Shown in pieces: positions 13,073-20,517 of a stretch of DNA of 20,517 nucleotides (within the stretch, counting starts at the first letter, position 1; every line of letters begins with the position of its first letter). The notes beneath the pieces were generated by a model. That model was not told the origin of the DNA, did no database searches, and saw only the letters and a list, made by a program, of their open reading frames with translations. Origin of the DNA: Candidatus Pelagibacterales bacterium (GTDB lineage Bacteria > Pseudomonadota > Alphaproteobacteria > TMED109); contig PCCU01000024.1 of the NCBI GenBank assembly GCA_002732015.1, forward strand, positions 1 to 20,517, written 5' to 3'. The position numbers and the translations under genes were made by a program.

Positions 13073-14935
13073 ATGAAAAAAATATACGATATTATAGTTA
13101 TCGGAGGTGGGCACGCAGGTGTAGAGGCAGCAACTGCTGCGGCAAGAATGGGGGCTGAAATAGCTCTGCTAACGGCAGACTCTTCAAAAATTGGAATAAT
13201 GTCCTGTAATCCTGCTATAGGAGGAATAGGTAAGGGGCATATTGTAAAAGAAATAGATGCTATGGGAGGATCAATGTCCCAAGCTGCTGATAAGGCAAGC
13301 ATACAGTACAAAGTTTTAAATAGTAGTAAAGGTCCTGCTGTAAGAGGTCCTAGGTGTCAGGCAGACAGAGCTTTATATAAAAAAGCAATAAATTCAGATT
13401 TAAAAACTTATACCAATATTAAAGTAGTTTCTAAAATGGTAAGTTCATTAGTTATAAAAAATAATAAAATAGAAGCAGTAGTTTTAGAAAAAAAGGAAAA
13501 AATTTATGCAGGCGCCGTGGTATTAACTACTGGAACTTTTTTAAATGGTGTTATTCATATGGGTGATAAAAAAATATCTGCAGGAAGGGTAAATGAAAAA
13601 GCATCTAATGATCTAGGCAATTTTTTGTATTCACTAAAGCTTCCTATGTCAAGATTAAAAACTGGAACGCCTCCAAGAATATTAAAAAATACCATTGATT
13701 ATTCTTTATTGATGAAAGATCTAGGGGATATTTCTCCAAGCTATTTTTCATCAGAAACTTTTGAAACATACAATAAGCAGATTCCTTGCCACGTAACTTG
13801 GACAAATAAGGAAACCCATGCTTACATAAGAAACTCTTTACAGAAAAGCCCAATTTTTAATGGATCCATATCTTCAAGAGGCCCTAGATACTGTCCATCT
13901 ATAGAAGATAAGGTGCATAGGTTTCATGATAAAGAAAAACATAGAATAATGCTTGAGCCTGAGGGTTTAAATAGCAACTTAATATATCCTAATGGAATAT
14001 CCACTAGCTTACCTCTGGAAGACCAAAATAATATGTTAAGGTCAATAAAAGGTCTTAAAAAAGCAAAAATTGTTCAGCCAGGTTATGCAATAGAATATGA
14101 TCATATTGATCCTAGATCATTAAAGCATTCTTTAGAAAGTAAATTTTATAGTGGGCTTTTTTTTGCTGGGCAAATTAATGGAACTACAGGTTATGAAGAG
14201 GCAGCAGGGCAAGGTCTATTAGCTGGTGTAAATGCTGTTTTACATTTAAGTAAAAAAACTTTTTTGTTGAGTAGGGCAGAGAGCTATATAGGCGTTATGG
14301 TAGATGATTTAGTAACCAGGGGAGCGCCCGAACCTTATAGGATGTTTACTTCTAGAGCAGAGTTTAGACTTTATTTGCGAGCCGACAATGCAGATTTGAG
14401 GCTCTCTAATAAAGCTATAGAATTTAACTTATTAAGGAATTACAGAAAAAAACTTTTTGAAAATTATAAAAAATCTATAGATAAATATAGACGCTATATA
14501 TCAGACATATCTTTAGGGCCTAGTGAAGCAGAAAAGATAAATATTAAATTATCAAAAGATGGAAAAAAAAGAAAACTTTATGAATTAATAGGGTTTGAAA
14601 GCCTTGATACAAAAAAACTAAAAAAGGCTTACGTAAAAATTAAAAATATTGAGGATAGCGTTTTGGAACAGCTCATTATTGAGTCTAGGTATGATATTCA
14701 TATTAAAAAACAGTTAGATAGCCTAAAGTCCTATAAAAAAGACTTAAATATTAAAATACCTATTCATATAAATTACAAAGAAATAGGAGGTTTATCAAAA
14801 GAATGTTGTATAGCTTTAGAAAAAGCTAGGCCCACTAATTTAGCTTCGGCTTCTAGAATACCTGGAATTACTCCAGCAGCCTTAACTTCAGTGCTATTGT
14901 ATACAAAAAAAACTAGGATTAAGAAAAGTGCTTAA
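13073..14935 (+). CDS. mnmG: tRNA uridine-5-carboxymethylaminomethyl modification enzyme MnmG (GidA)
   Basis: A 620-residue FAD/NADH-dependent partner of MnmE in wobble U34 modification. The N-terminal FAD dinucleotide fold is VIGGGHAGVEAA (Gly11-Gly16), followed by CNPAIGGIGKGH with the catalytic Cys, GPAVRGPRCQADR, and the GidA signature GPRYCPSIEDK with a second conserved Cys. FFAGQINGTTGYEEAAGQGL and TSRAEFRLYLRADNADLRL come later. The C-terminal helical MnmE-binding region (~residues 540-620) ends near IPGITPAALTSVLLYTKK. Length matches the family (~620-630). The 3' end overlaps rsmG by 8 nt. Expression may be affected by ParB bound at the two parS sites just upstream. Confidence 0.96.
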   Translation: MKKIYDIIVIGGGHAGVEAATAAARMGAEIALLTADSSKIGIMSCNPAIGGIGKGHIVKEIDAMGGSMSQAADKASIQYKVLNSSKGPAVRGPRCQADRALYKKAINSDLKTYTNIKVVSKMVSSLVIKNNKIEAVVLEKKEKIYAGAVVLTTGTFLNGVIHMGDKKISAGRVNEKASNDLGNFLYSLKLPMSRLKTGTPPRILKNTIDYSLLMKDLGDISPSYFSSETFETYNKQIPCHVTWTNKETHAYIRNSLQKSPIFNGSISSRGPRYCPSIEDKVHRFHDKEKHRIMLEPEGLNSNLIYPNGISTSLPLEDQNNMLRSIKGLKKAKIVQPGYAIEYDHIDPRSLKHSLESKFYSGLFFAGQINGTTGYEEAAGQGLLAGVNAVLHLSKKTFLLSRAESYIGVMVDDLVTRGAPEPYRMFTSRAEFRLYLRADNADLRLSNKAIEFNLLRNYRKKLFENYKKSIDKYRRYISDISLGPSEAEKINIKLSKDGKKRKLYELIGFESLDTKKLKKAYVKIKNIEDSVLEQLIIESRYDIHIKKQLDSLKSYKKDLNIKIPIHINYKEIGGLSKECCIALEKARPTNLASASRIPGITPAALTSVLLYTKKTRIKKSA

Positions 14936-15536
14936 AACATTGGATAGTTTTTTTAAAATAAGCAGTGAGCAAAAAACTTTATTGAAAAACTATGTTTTTG
15001 AAATAAGAAAAAATCAAGAAAAAATAAACCTTATTGGAAAAAGTACTTTAAATCACATATGGGTCAGGCATATCATGGATAGCATGCAAATAATGAGATA
15101 CCTTCCGACTGAAAATAGTGGCAAGCTTTTGTTAGATGTAGGCACAGGAGCAGGGTTTCCTGGTGTAGTGCTTTTTATAATGGGAAGAAGAAATATAATG
15201 CTTTGTGATAAAAGCTTAAAGAAAGGGCATTTCTTAAAAAAAATTCTAAAAGAATGTTCTTTAGATATAAAAGTTTACAATAATAGGATAGAAAGCTATT
15301 TCAAAAACAATATTGAAGTTATAGTTTCAAGAGCATTTGCTTCTTTAATAAAACTTCTTAACAGTATTTATCATCTCATTACACAGGAAACAGTTTTAGT
15401 AGTTCACAAAGGGAAAAAACATATTCAGGAAATAGAGGAAGCAAAATTATTATTTGCATTCAAATTTGAAAAATTTCAAAGCATTACATGTCATGAAGGA
15501 GTTATATTAAGAATAAAAAATATAAGAAAAAAATGA
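14928..15536 (+). CDS. rsmG: 16S rRNA (guanine-N7) methyltransferase RsmG (GidB)
   Basis: SAM-dependent enzyme that methylates N7 of G527 (E. coli numbering) in 16S rRNA. The 202-residue protein has KINLIGKST and the conserved helix WVRHIMDSMQI, the SAM motif LLDVGTGAGFPG (68-79), LCDKSLKKGHFLKK, and VSRAFASL. The start is GTG at 14928, inside the end of mnmG, with an AGGA sequence about 10 nt upstream. mnmG-rsmG-parA-parB in one direction is the widely conserved bacterial order. Its stop lies 1 nt before the parA ATG. Confidence 0.93.
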   Translation: MLKTLDSFFKISSEQKTLLKNYVFEIRKNQEKINLIGKSTLNHIWVRHIMDSMQIMRYLPTENSGKLLLDVGTGAGFPGVVLFIMGRRNIMLCDKSLKKGHFLKKILKECSLDIKVYNNRIESYFKNNIEVIVSRAFASLIKLLNSIYHLITQETVLVVHKGKKHIQEIEEAKLLFAFKFEKFQSITCHEGVILRIKNIRKK

Positions 15537-15537
15537 T

Positions 15538-16314
15538 ATGAAAAATAATTTAAAAATAATTTCAATAGTTAATCAAAAAGGAGGAGTTGGAAAAACAACA
15601 ACTGCTATAAACTTAGGTACAGCGCTTGCGGCTATTGATAAAAAAATATTGTTGATAGATTTAGATCCTCAAGGAAACCTATCAACAGGTATAGGTGTAA
15701 CGGAAAAGCAAAGGAATATTAGTGTCTATGATTTAATTACACAAAGTTATTCTATAAGCAAAACTATACAAGAAACTAAAATTCCAAATCTTAAAATAAT
15801 ACCATCAAATATTAATCTTTCAGGCATAGAGTTTGAATTAGCAGCAGACGAAGATAGAACAAATAAACTAAACAAAAAGATCAATGAATTGAAAGAAGGA
15901 TATGACTTCGTTCTAATTGATTGTCCTCCATCTCTTGGAATATTAACTGTAAATTCACTGGTAGCTTCTGATTCTGTTCTCGTACCTTTACAATGTGAGT
16001 TTTATGCTTTAGAGGGATTAGCGCAACTTTTAAGAACAATAGAAAAAATAAAAGACAACTTAAACCCGGATCTATTTTTAGAAGGCGTTATTTTGACTAT
16101 GTTTGATAGTAGAAATAGACTTAGCGATGACGTGGTAGCTGATGCAAGGGAGCATTTGGGTAAAAAGGTTTTTGAAACTATAATTCCTAGAAATGTAAGG
16201 TTATCAGAGGCGCCAAGTCACGGGCTACCTGCAATAATTTATGATCAAAAATGTATAGGATCTTTAGCCTATATTGATTTAGCAAAGGAATTAATTAATA
16301 GATTAGGGATTTAA
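15538..16314 (+). CDS. parA: Chromosome-partitioning ATPase ParA (Soj)
   Basis: A 258-residue Walker-type ATPase that binds DNA non-specifically as an ATP dimer and is stimulated by ParB, moving the duplicated origin apart. The deviant Walker A is KGGVGKT (14-20), with VNQ before it; LIDLDPQGNLSTG (A' box) and VLIDCPPSLGILT (Walker B) follow, then VPLQCEFYALEGL and SEAPSHGLP near the C-terminus. There is no N-terminal extension, so this is a chromosomal (type Ib/Soj) rather than a P1-plasmid ParA. Together with parB and the two parS sites it makes a complete partition system. Confidence 0.97.
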   Translation: MKNNLKIISIVNQKGGVGKTTTAINLGTALAAIDKKILLIDLDPQGNLSTGIGVTEKQRNISVYDLITQSYSISKTIQETKIPNLKIIPSNINLSGIEFELAADEDRTNKLNKKINELKEGYDFVLIDCPPSLGILTVNSLVASDSVLVPLQCEFYALEGLAQLLRTIEKIKDNLNPDLFLEGVILTMFDSRNRLSDDVVADAREHLGKKVFETIIPRNVRLSEAPSHGLPAIIYDQKCIGSLAYIDLAKELINRLGI

Positions 16315-16321
16315 TAAGAAT

Positions 16322-16327
16322 AAGGAG
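16322..16327 (+). promoter_or_regulatory. Shine-Dalgarno site that decides the parB start
   Basis: AAGGAG lies 7 nt after the parA stop. No ATG or GTG in the parB frame follows it. It is 6 nt before an in-frame ATT (16334-16336) and 3 nt before another (16331-16333), which indicates an AUU initiation codon. Confidence 0.6.
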
Positions 16328-16333
16328 AAAATT

Positions 16334-17203
16334 ATTACAAAAAAAAGATTAAAAACAGGCTTAAATATTTTGTTAGGGGATGATAAAAAATCTAGTGCTA
16401 ATATAAATACAAATATCCAGAAAACTAAAATAGATTTAAGTTTAATTGAAGTTAACTCAAAACAACCTAGAAAAACCTTTGATGATGATAAGTTATTAGA
16501 GTTATCAAATTCTATAAAAAACATAGGTCAGATAGTACCTATAATAGTAAGAGAAAGTCCAAAGAATAAGAATAAATACATAGTAGTTGCAGGTGAAAGA
16601 AGGTGGAGAGCTTCAAAACTGGCTGGCTTAAAAACAATTGACGTAGTTTTTAGTGATAAAAATGAAAAACTATCAAGTTTGGCCTCAGTAATAGAAAATG
16701 TTCAAAGAGAAGACTTGAATTCCATGGAAGAAGCTGAAGCTTATAACAGTCTTATAAATGAACACAACTTAACACATGAGGAAATATCAAAATTTACTGG
16801 AAAGTCTAGAAGCTATATTTCTAACTTTATTCGTATTGTAGGGCTTCCTGATGATGTTAAACAGTTTTTAATAGAAAGAAAAATTACCTTTGGTCACGCT
16901 AGAGCACTACTATCAGCAAAACATATAACTAAAATGGCTAATATAGTAATCAAACATCAATTAAATGTTAGACAGACAGAGGACTTAATAAAGGAAGAGC
17001 AAAAAGAAATTAGTAAAAAAGATATAAATAATGAAAATATAAACGAGAAAGACCCTAATATATCAGACTATGAAAAATATTTATCTTTAAAATTAGGATA
17101 CGAGGTTGAAATAAAAGATAAGAAGGGAAAAGGAGTTTTGTCAGTTAAATATAAAACCTTAGATCAATTAGAAAATATAATATCAATATTTAATAAGGAA
17201 TAG
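16334..17203 (+). CDS. parB: Chromosome-partitioning protein ParB, probable AUU start
   Basis: parS-binding CTPase clamp that loads at parS, spreads, and activates ParA. The first ordinary start would be TTG at 16370, but that removes TKKRLKTGLNIL, which is the conserved ParA-activating N-terminus (K-R-G-L-G-x-G-L-x-x-L-L in relatives). An excellent Shine-Dalgarno lies upstream, followed by ATT at 16334, so I take this as the start (~289 residues). Then come QPRKTFDDDKLLEL and GQIVPIIVR (box I), GERRWRA (residues ~87-92, the CTP-binding box II), ENVQREDLNSMEEAEAY (box III), and a helix-turn-helix in EEISKFTGKSRSYISNFIRI. The C-terminal dimerisation region ends at 17203. It stops 4 nt before the convergent holA stop. 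Confidence 0.93.
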   Translation: MTKKRLKTGLNILLGDDKKSSANINTNIQKTKIDLSLIEVNSKQPRKTFDDDKLLELSNSIKNIGQIVPIIVRESPKNKNKYIVVAGERRWRASKLAGLKTIDVVFSDKNEKLSSLASVIENVQREDLNSMEEAEAYNSLINEHNLTHEEISKFTGKSRSYISNFIRIVGLPDDVKQFLIERKITFGHARALLSAKHITKMANIVIKHQLNVRQTEDLIKEEQKEISKKDINNENINEKDPNISDYEKYLSLKLGYEVEIKDKKGKGVLSVKYKTLDQLENIISIFNKE

Positions 17204-17207
17204 AAGT

Positions 17208-18182
17208 TTATAATACTGAGTACGATATAAGAAATTTTTTTATTAATAAACTTGAAATACTATAATCTATCTTACATTCTTTTTCTAATTTAAAAATCTC
17301 TGAGATTATGAAATTAATTTTTTTAGTATTCAATAGTTGTAATTGCTTTTCAATAAGCGCATATCTTGAAAAATGCACATAATTTTTTAATTTATTAATA
17401 TCTTTTGAATGATTTACCTTATAATTCAAAAGAAAGTGAAAGTGATTGAGAAGGGACCTTATTACTACAATATTATTATATCCAGCATCAATTACTTTAT
17501 CAAAAAAGTAAGGAGCTTTGTCTGAATTGAACAGGCTATCGCATATCTTATTTATAGTTATCAATGAGCTGTCGCCTATAGAAACTAAAATGTCATTGTA
17601 AGAAACTTTTTTTCCATTCCCATAAATAGAAAGCTTTTTTATTTCCTGTAAAGTTAAAAGTTTATCATTTCCTAACTTTTGAGATAAATAATTAATGCTT
17701 TCATCATCAATTGTTAAGTTAAATTTCCTTGAAAATTCTTTTATTGTGTACTTAATTGTGTTTTCAGTATCGTGATAACAAGGAATGCAAGCAAGGTTTT
17801 TTTCTAACGAAAAGTTTTTTACTAATACATTATTTTTTTTAAGGTTTCCTGCTTCTAATAGTACAAAGTTAGCAGAGGAAGAAGATATAGTTGAGAAATT
17901 TTTTAAATCTAAATTAATTGAGGGAGCTAAATCTATATCTAAATTTATTATTAGTTTGTTAGCAAAAATATTTGTTTGATTCACTAAGTCTACAAAGCTG
18001 TTTTTTTCCAGTTCTTCTGCAGAGACCTTTACTATATCCGCAGGATGTTTTTTCTTTAATTCTTTTATTATCTGATAAGCCCTATGTCTAACTTGACCCT
18101 TATCTGATCCATAAACGAGGAATCCATTAAATAAATTTGTATTTTTTAAAAAATCATTAAATTTACTATTATTTATTAGCAT
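17208..18182 (-). CDS. holA: DNA polymerase III delta subunit (clamp-loader wrench)
   Basis: Delta opens the beta clamp and is part of the clamp-loader ring. The 324-residue protein is divergent, but FNGFLVYGSDKGQVRHRAYQI near the N-terminus is the alphaproteobacterial HolA opening (L-Y-G-x-D-x-G-x-V-R-x-R). Other family-like patches are FVLLEAGNLKKNNVL, CIPCYHDTE, YLSQKLGNDKLLTLQEIKKLSIYG and NHFHFLLNYK. AAA+ fold without a functional P-loop, as is normal for delta. The 5' end overlaps lptE by 14 nt, and leuS-lptE-holA is the conserved order in alphaproteobacteria, which strongly supports the call. Asn/Lys/Ile-rich composition reflects the AT bias. Confidence 0.85.
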   Translation of the reverse strand: MLINNSKFNDFLKNTNLFNGFLVYGSDKGQVRHRAYQIIKELKKKHPADIVKVSAEELEKNSFVDLVNQTNIFANKLIINLDIDLAPSINLDLKNFSTISSSSANFVLLEAGNLKKNNVLVKNFSLEKNLACIPCYHDTENTIKYTIKEFSRKFNLTIDDESINYLSQKLGNDKLLTLQEIKKLSIYGNGKKVSYNDILVSIGDSSLITINKICDSLFNSDKAPYFFDKVIDAGYNNIVVIRSLLNHFHFLLNYKVNHSKDINKLKNYVHFSRYALIEKQLQLLNTKKINFIISEIFKLEKECKIDYSISSLLIKKFLISYSVL

Positions 18183-18672
18183 TGTTGTCTTTTGAAAAGT
18201 AAATCAAGATCTTGTCTAAAATACTTTTAGAAAGATTTTTCGCAGATACTTCAAATGCTTTGTCTCTAGAAGCAAGCGTAGACAAAACCTGATTAGGAGA
18301 TAATTCGAACATAGTCACCACTTTTTCTTCAAAAGAAAAAATAATTTTATCATACGCCAAGTCTCTTTTATAAAGAAATATATTAGATGTAGAAATAACT
18401 TCGTATCCTGAAGTTTTTCTATCTGTAGCAGTTACAGAAGATCCAGTCTCAGTTTTTGTTTCTATTTTTATAATATAATTTATTTCATTTCTGGTAGGAG
18501 GAGTTTGTTTAAGAAGGTTCTTTTTTACAGCTAAAGACATTTTTTTTTTATCAGTAGTAATAGCAATATTCTTTAATTTTTCATTCAGAATATAATGTTT
18601 TTGATAGAGGGGTGTAAAGCCTGAGCAGCTGCTTAAAAAAAATAAAATAAAAGGAAGGAAAAAAAACCTCAT
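18169..18672 (-). CDS. lptE: LPS-assembly lipoprotein LptE (RlpB-like)
   Basis: A 167-residue outer-membrane lipoprotein that plugs the LptD barrel in lipopolysaccharide export. The N-terminus MRFFFLPFILFFLSSC is a short signal peptide with lipobox LSSC and lipidated Cys16, followed by SGFTPLY, the pattern typical of LptE (C-G-F-x-P-L-Y). The body is poorly conserved in this family; TDRKTSGYEV and FSFEEKV fit the antiparallel-sheet domain. The start overlaps the leuS stop by one nucleotide (TAATG) and the 3' end overlaps holA. Placement between leuS and holA is the main support beyond the N-terminus. It implies that the organism makes LPS. Confidence 0.85.
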   Translation of the reverse strand: MRFFFLPFILFFLSSCSGFTPLYQKHYILNEKLKNIAITTDKKKMSLAVKKNLLKQTPPTRNEINYIIKIETKTETGSSVTATDRKTSGYEVISTSNIFLYKRDLAYDKIIFSFEEKVVTMFELSPNQVLSTLASRDKAFEVSAKNLSKSILDKILIYFSKDNNANK

Positions 18673-20517
18673 TATATTACTATACTGAAAATTTTATTCG
18701 GTACTGTTATTACTTTTTTAATTTTATTATTTCCTAATATCTCTTTTATATCATCTTTTTCCATAAGTAAATCTTTCGTTTCTTCAACTGTTAGGTCTTT
18801 TGGTATCTTTAGTACTAGCTTCTTCTTACCATTTACTTGAATCACTATATTCACATTAGCATCACTAATAAACTTTAAATTAGCTTTAGGCCAAACTTGT
18901 TCACTTACCAAAGAATTTTTATATCCTATTTTTTTCCACAACTCTTCTGCTAAGTGAGGAGTCATTGGAGAAATTAAAATAATCCATTTAGTAAGAGAAA
19001 ACTTTAAAGCAATTAACTGTTCTTCATCAGTATTATTAGCATCTAGGGAGAGAAATATATTAGAGTACTCTCTTATTAAAGCAACAGAAACATTATATTG
19101 AAATCTATCAAGACTTTTAGTAATTCTATCAATATAATAATGAGTTTTTTCTATTAGATGAATGTTTTTTTTATCTACATAAGCATGATTTTCTGTGTAA
19201 GAAATTTCATTTAAGGGCAAACTGTTAAAAAACTTCCAAACTTTTATGAGATACTTATTAGAGCCATCGATGCCACTATTGGTCCATTCTAGTTTTCTTT
19301 CAGGAGGACTATCAGATAACATAAAAAATCTTGCTGTATCGGCTCCGTATTTTTTTATAATGTTAACTGGGTCAACTATATTTTTCTTAGATTTGGACAT
19401 TTTTTCAGACCTTAACTCTTTTACTTTTTTTCCATTATTTTTGTGAAAAAGCTGACCTTTTTCTTTTTTTACTATTTCTTCAGGATAAACCCAGTTTTTA
19501 TCTGAGTCTTGATATGTCTTGTGACAGACCATTCCTTGACAAAAAAGACCTGAAAAAGGTTCTTTAAAATTTATCTCACCTATAGAATGAAGAGCTTTTA
19601 CAAAAAATCTAGAATACAGTAAATGTAATACAGCATGCTCAATACCTCCCACATATTGATGAACAGGAGACCAATCGTCAACTAAAGAATTATTTATAGG
19701 ATTTTTATGTAAAGGATCAATAAATCTTAGGTAGTACCATGATGAATCAAAAAAAGTATCTAAGGTGTCAGTTTCCCTTATTGCTGAAAGACCAGTCTTT
19801 CTGCAAGTAGTATTTTTCCAATTAGGATGATCTTCTAAAGGGTTACCTTTTTTCTTACTAAAATCTACATCATCAGGCAAAAGAATTGGTAGCTCGCTTT
19901 CTTCTACAGGAAGCACCGCTCCGTCTTCTCTGTATATAATAGGAATTGGGCACCCCCAGTATCTTTGTCTAGATGCACACCAGTCTCTCAACCTAAATTT
20001 AGTTTGTTTTTTGCCAAACTTAATTTCTTCTAATTTTTTTATAATTTTTTCTTTAGCTTTTTCAGTATCAATATTGTTTAGAAAGTCTGAATTTATAATT
20101 GTTCCTGGCCCTGTATAGGGTATATTTGTTATTTTTTTATCATATGGCTTAACTACACGTATTACAGGCAGTTTATACTTTTCCGCAAATAAGTAATCCC
20201 TATCATCATGTGCAGGAACACCAAAGATAGCACCAGATCCATATGTAGAGAGGACGTAATTAGCAATATATATAGGCAATTCTTTTTTTGTAATAGGATG
20301 CTTTGCAAGTAAATTAGTAAAAATTCCTTCTTTAGGTCCCTTATCTATCATTTCTTCATTAGAGAATGTTTGTTCCCACTCTTTTATAAATCTCTTTATA
20401 TTACTGTCAGACTTTGAAAGAAGTTTAGATAGTTCGTGATCAGGGGCTATAGCCAAAAAGGATGCACCATATAAGGTGTCAGGTCTAGTAGTATAGACAT
20501 TTATTACTTTTTTCTCT
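18672..20517 (-). CDS. leuS: Leucyl-tRNA synthetase, N-terminal part outside window
   Basis: The gene continues past the right edge: the frame is open to 20517 and reads VINVYTTRPDTLYGASFLAI, so the TTG at 20456 is internal and not a start. About 614 C-terminal residues are visible. The CP1 editing domain shows TTRPDTLYGA, GSGAIFGVPAHDDRDY with the editing Asp, and the return to the catalytic core at RDWCASRQRYWGCPIP. Then RETDTLDTFFDSSWYYLRF, HAVLHLLYSRF, the KMSKS loop at about 19388-19402, PPERKLEWTNSG, the anticodon-binding helices, and the C-terminal domain with VNGKKK. The zinc-insert cysteines are reduced to a single TTCRKTG segment, common in divergent bacterial LeuRS. It starts the leuS-lptE-holA unit. 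Confidence 0.96.
   Translation of the reverse strand, partial: EKKVINVYTTRPDTLYGASFLAIAPDHELSKLLSKSDSNIKRFIKEWEQTFSNEEMIDKGPKEGIFTNLLAKHPITKKELPIYIANYVLSTYGSGAIFGVPAHDDRDYLFAEKYKLPVIRVVKPYDKKITNIPYTGPGTIINSDFLNNIDTEKAKEKIIKKLEEIKFGKKQTKFRLRDWCASRQRYWGCPIPIIYREDGAVLPVEESELPILLPDDVDFSKKKGNPLEDHPNWKNTTCRKTGLSAIRETDTLDTFFDSSWYYLRFIDPLHKNPINNSLVDDWSPVHQYVGGIEHAVLHLLYSRFFVKALHSIGEINFKEPFSGLFCQGMVCHKTYQDSDKNWVYPEEIVKKEKGQLFHKNNGKKVKELRSEKMSKSKKNIVDPVNIIKKYGADTARFFMLSDSPPERKLEWTNSGIDGSNKYLIKVWKFFNSLPLNEISYTENHAYVDKKNIHLIEKTHYYIDRITKSLDRFQYNVSVALIREYSNIFLSLDANNTDEEQLIALKFSLTKWIILISPMTPHLAEELWKKIGYKNSLVSEQVWPKANLKFISDANVNIVIQVNGKKKLVLKIPKDLTVEETKDLLMEKDDIKEILGNNKIKKVITVPNKIFSIVI

Noticed and set aside
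18672..20456. A complete shorter leuS-like gene starting at TTG 20456
   Set aside because: The frame stays open to the window edge and encodes the conserved TTRPDTLYGA motif upstream of that TTG, so the gene is simply cut by the edge.
1..20517. Search for CRISPR, transposase, integrase, tRNA/rRNA, toxin-antitoxin or phage genes
   Set aside because: None seen; every substantial frame belongs to a recognisable core family, and no spaced long repeats or inverted terminal repeats were found by reading.

Overview
This window is core chromosome of an AT-rich, streamlined alphaproteobacterium. Family identities, gene order and base composition (strongly AT-rich by eye, with very short intergenic gaps) fit a SAR11/Pelagibacterales-like or similar marine lineage such as HIMB59, but I cannot fix the taxon without a search. 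The gene order smr, mltA, tim44-like, dnaQ, coaE, aroE, ppsR // hemE is the conserved block that flanks the chromosomal replication origin in Caulobacter, Rickettsia and many other alphaproteobacteria.

Layout. Positions 1-6052 are a leftward operon-like run: partial Smr protein, FMN-dependent alpha-hydroxy-acid (lactate-type) dehydrogenase, MltA lytic transglycosylase, Tim44-like membrane protein, DNA polymerase III epsilon, CoaE, AroE and PpsR. Positions 6053-6313 are the extremely AT-rich gap between ppsR and hemE, with DnaA-box-like sites and an (AT)8 tract, and I call this the likely oriC. Positions 6314-8772 hold late haem genes: hemE rightward, hemJ and hemH leftward. Positions 8879-11124 hold rho (rightward) and a zeta-crystallin-type quinone oxidoreductase (leftward). 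Positions 11283-17203 are a rightward run: thioredoxin-like [2Fe-2S] ferredoxin, mnmE, two parS sites, mnmG, rsmG, parA, parB. Positions 17208-20517 are the leftward leuS-lptE-holA group, with leuS cut by the window edge.

How the parts fit. The right half carries chromosome segregation (ParA, ParB and two parS palindromes) about 7-10 kb from the probable origin, plus tRNA U34 modification (MnmE/MnmG) and 16S rRNA methylation (RsmG). The left half carries replication (DnaQ, and HolA at the far right), coenzyme A, shikimate and cell-wall functions.

I found no mobile element, CRISPR array, RNA gene or defence system. The points worth checking are local: a one-base homopolymer frameshift that appears to split the lipoprotein signal of mltA from its body; probable non-AUG starts for parB (AUU) and the tim44-like gene (CUG or AUU); the oriC and parS architecture, including a parS site just upstream of a probable mnmG promoter; and the absence of maf and secB from a block that often carries them. 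No gene-free stretch exceeds 300 bases.
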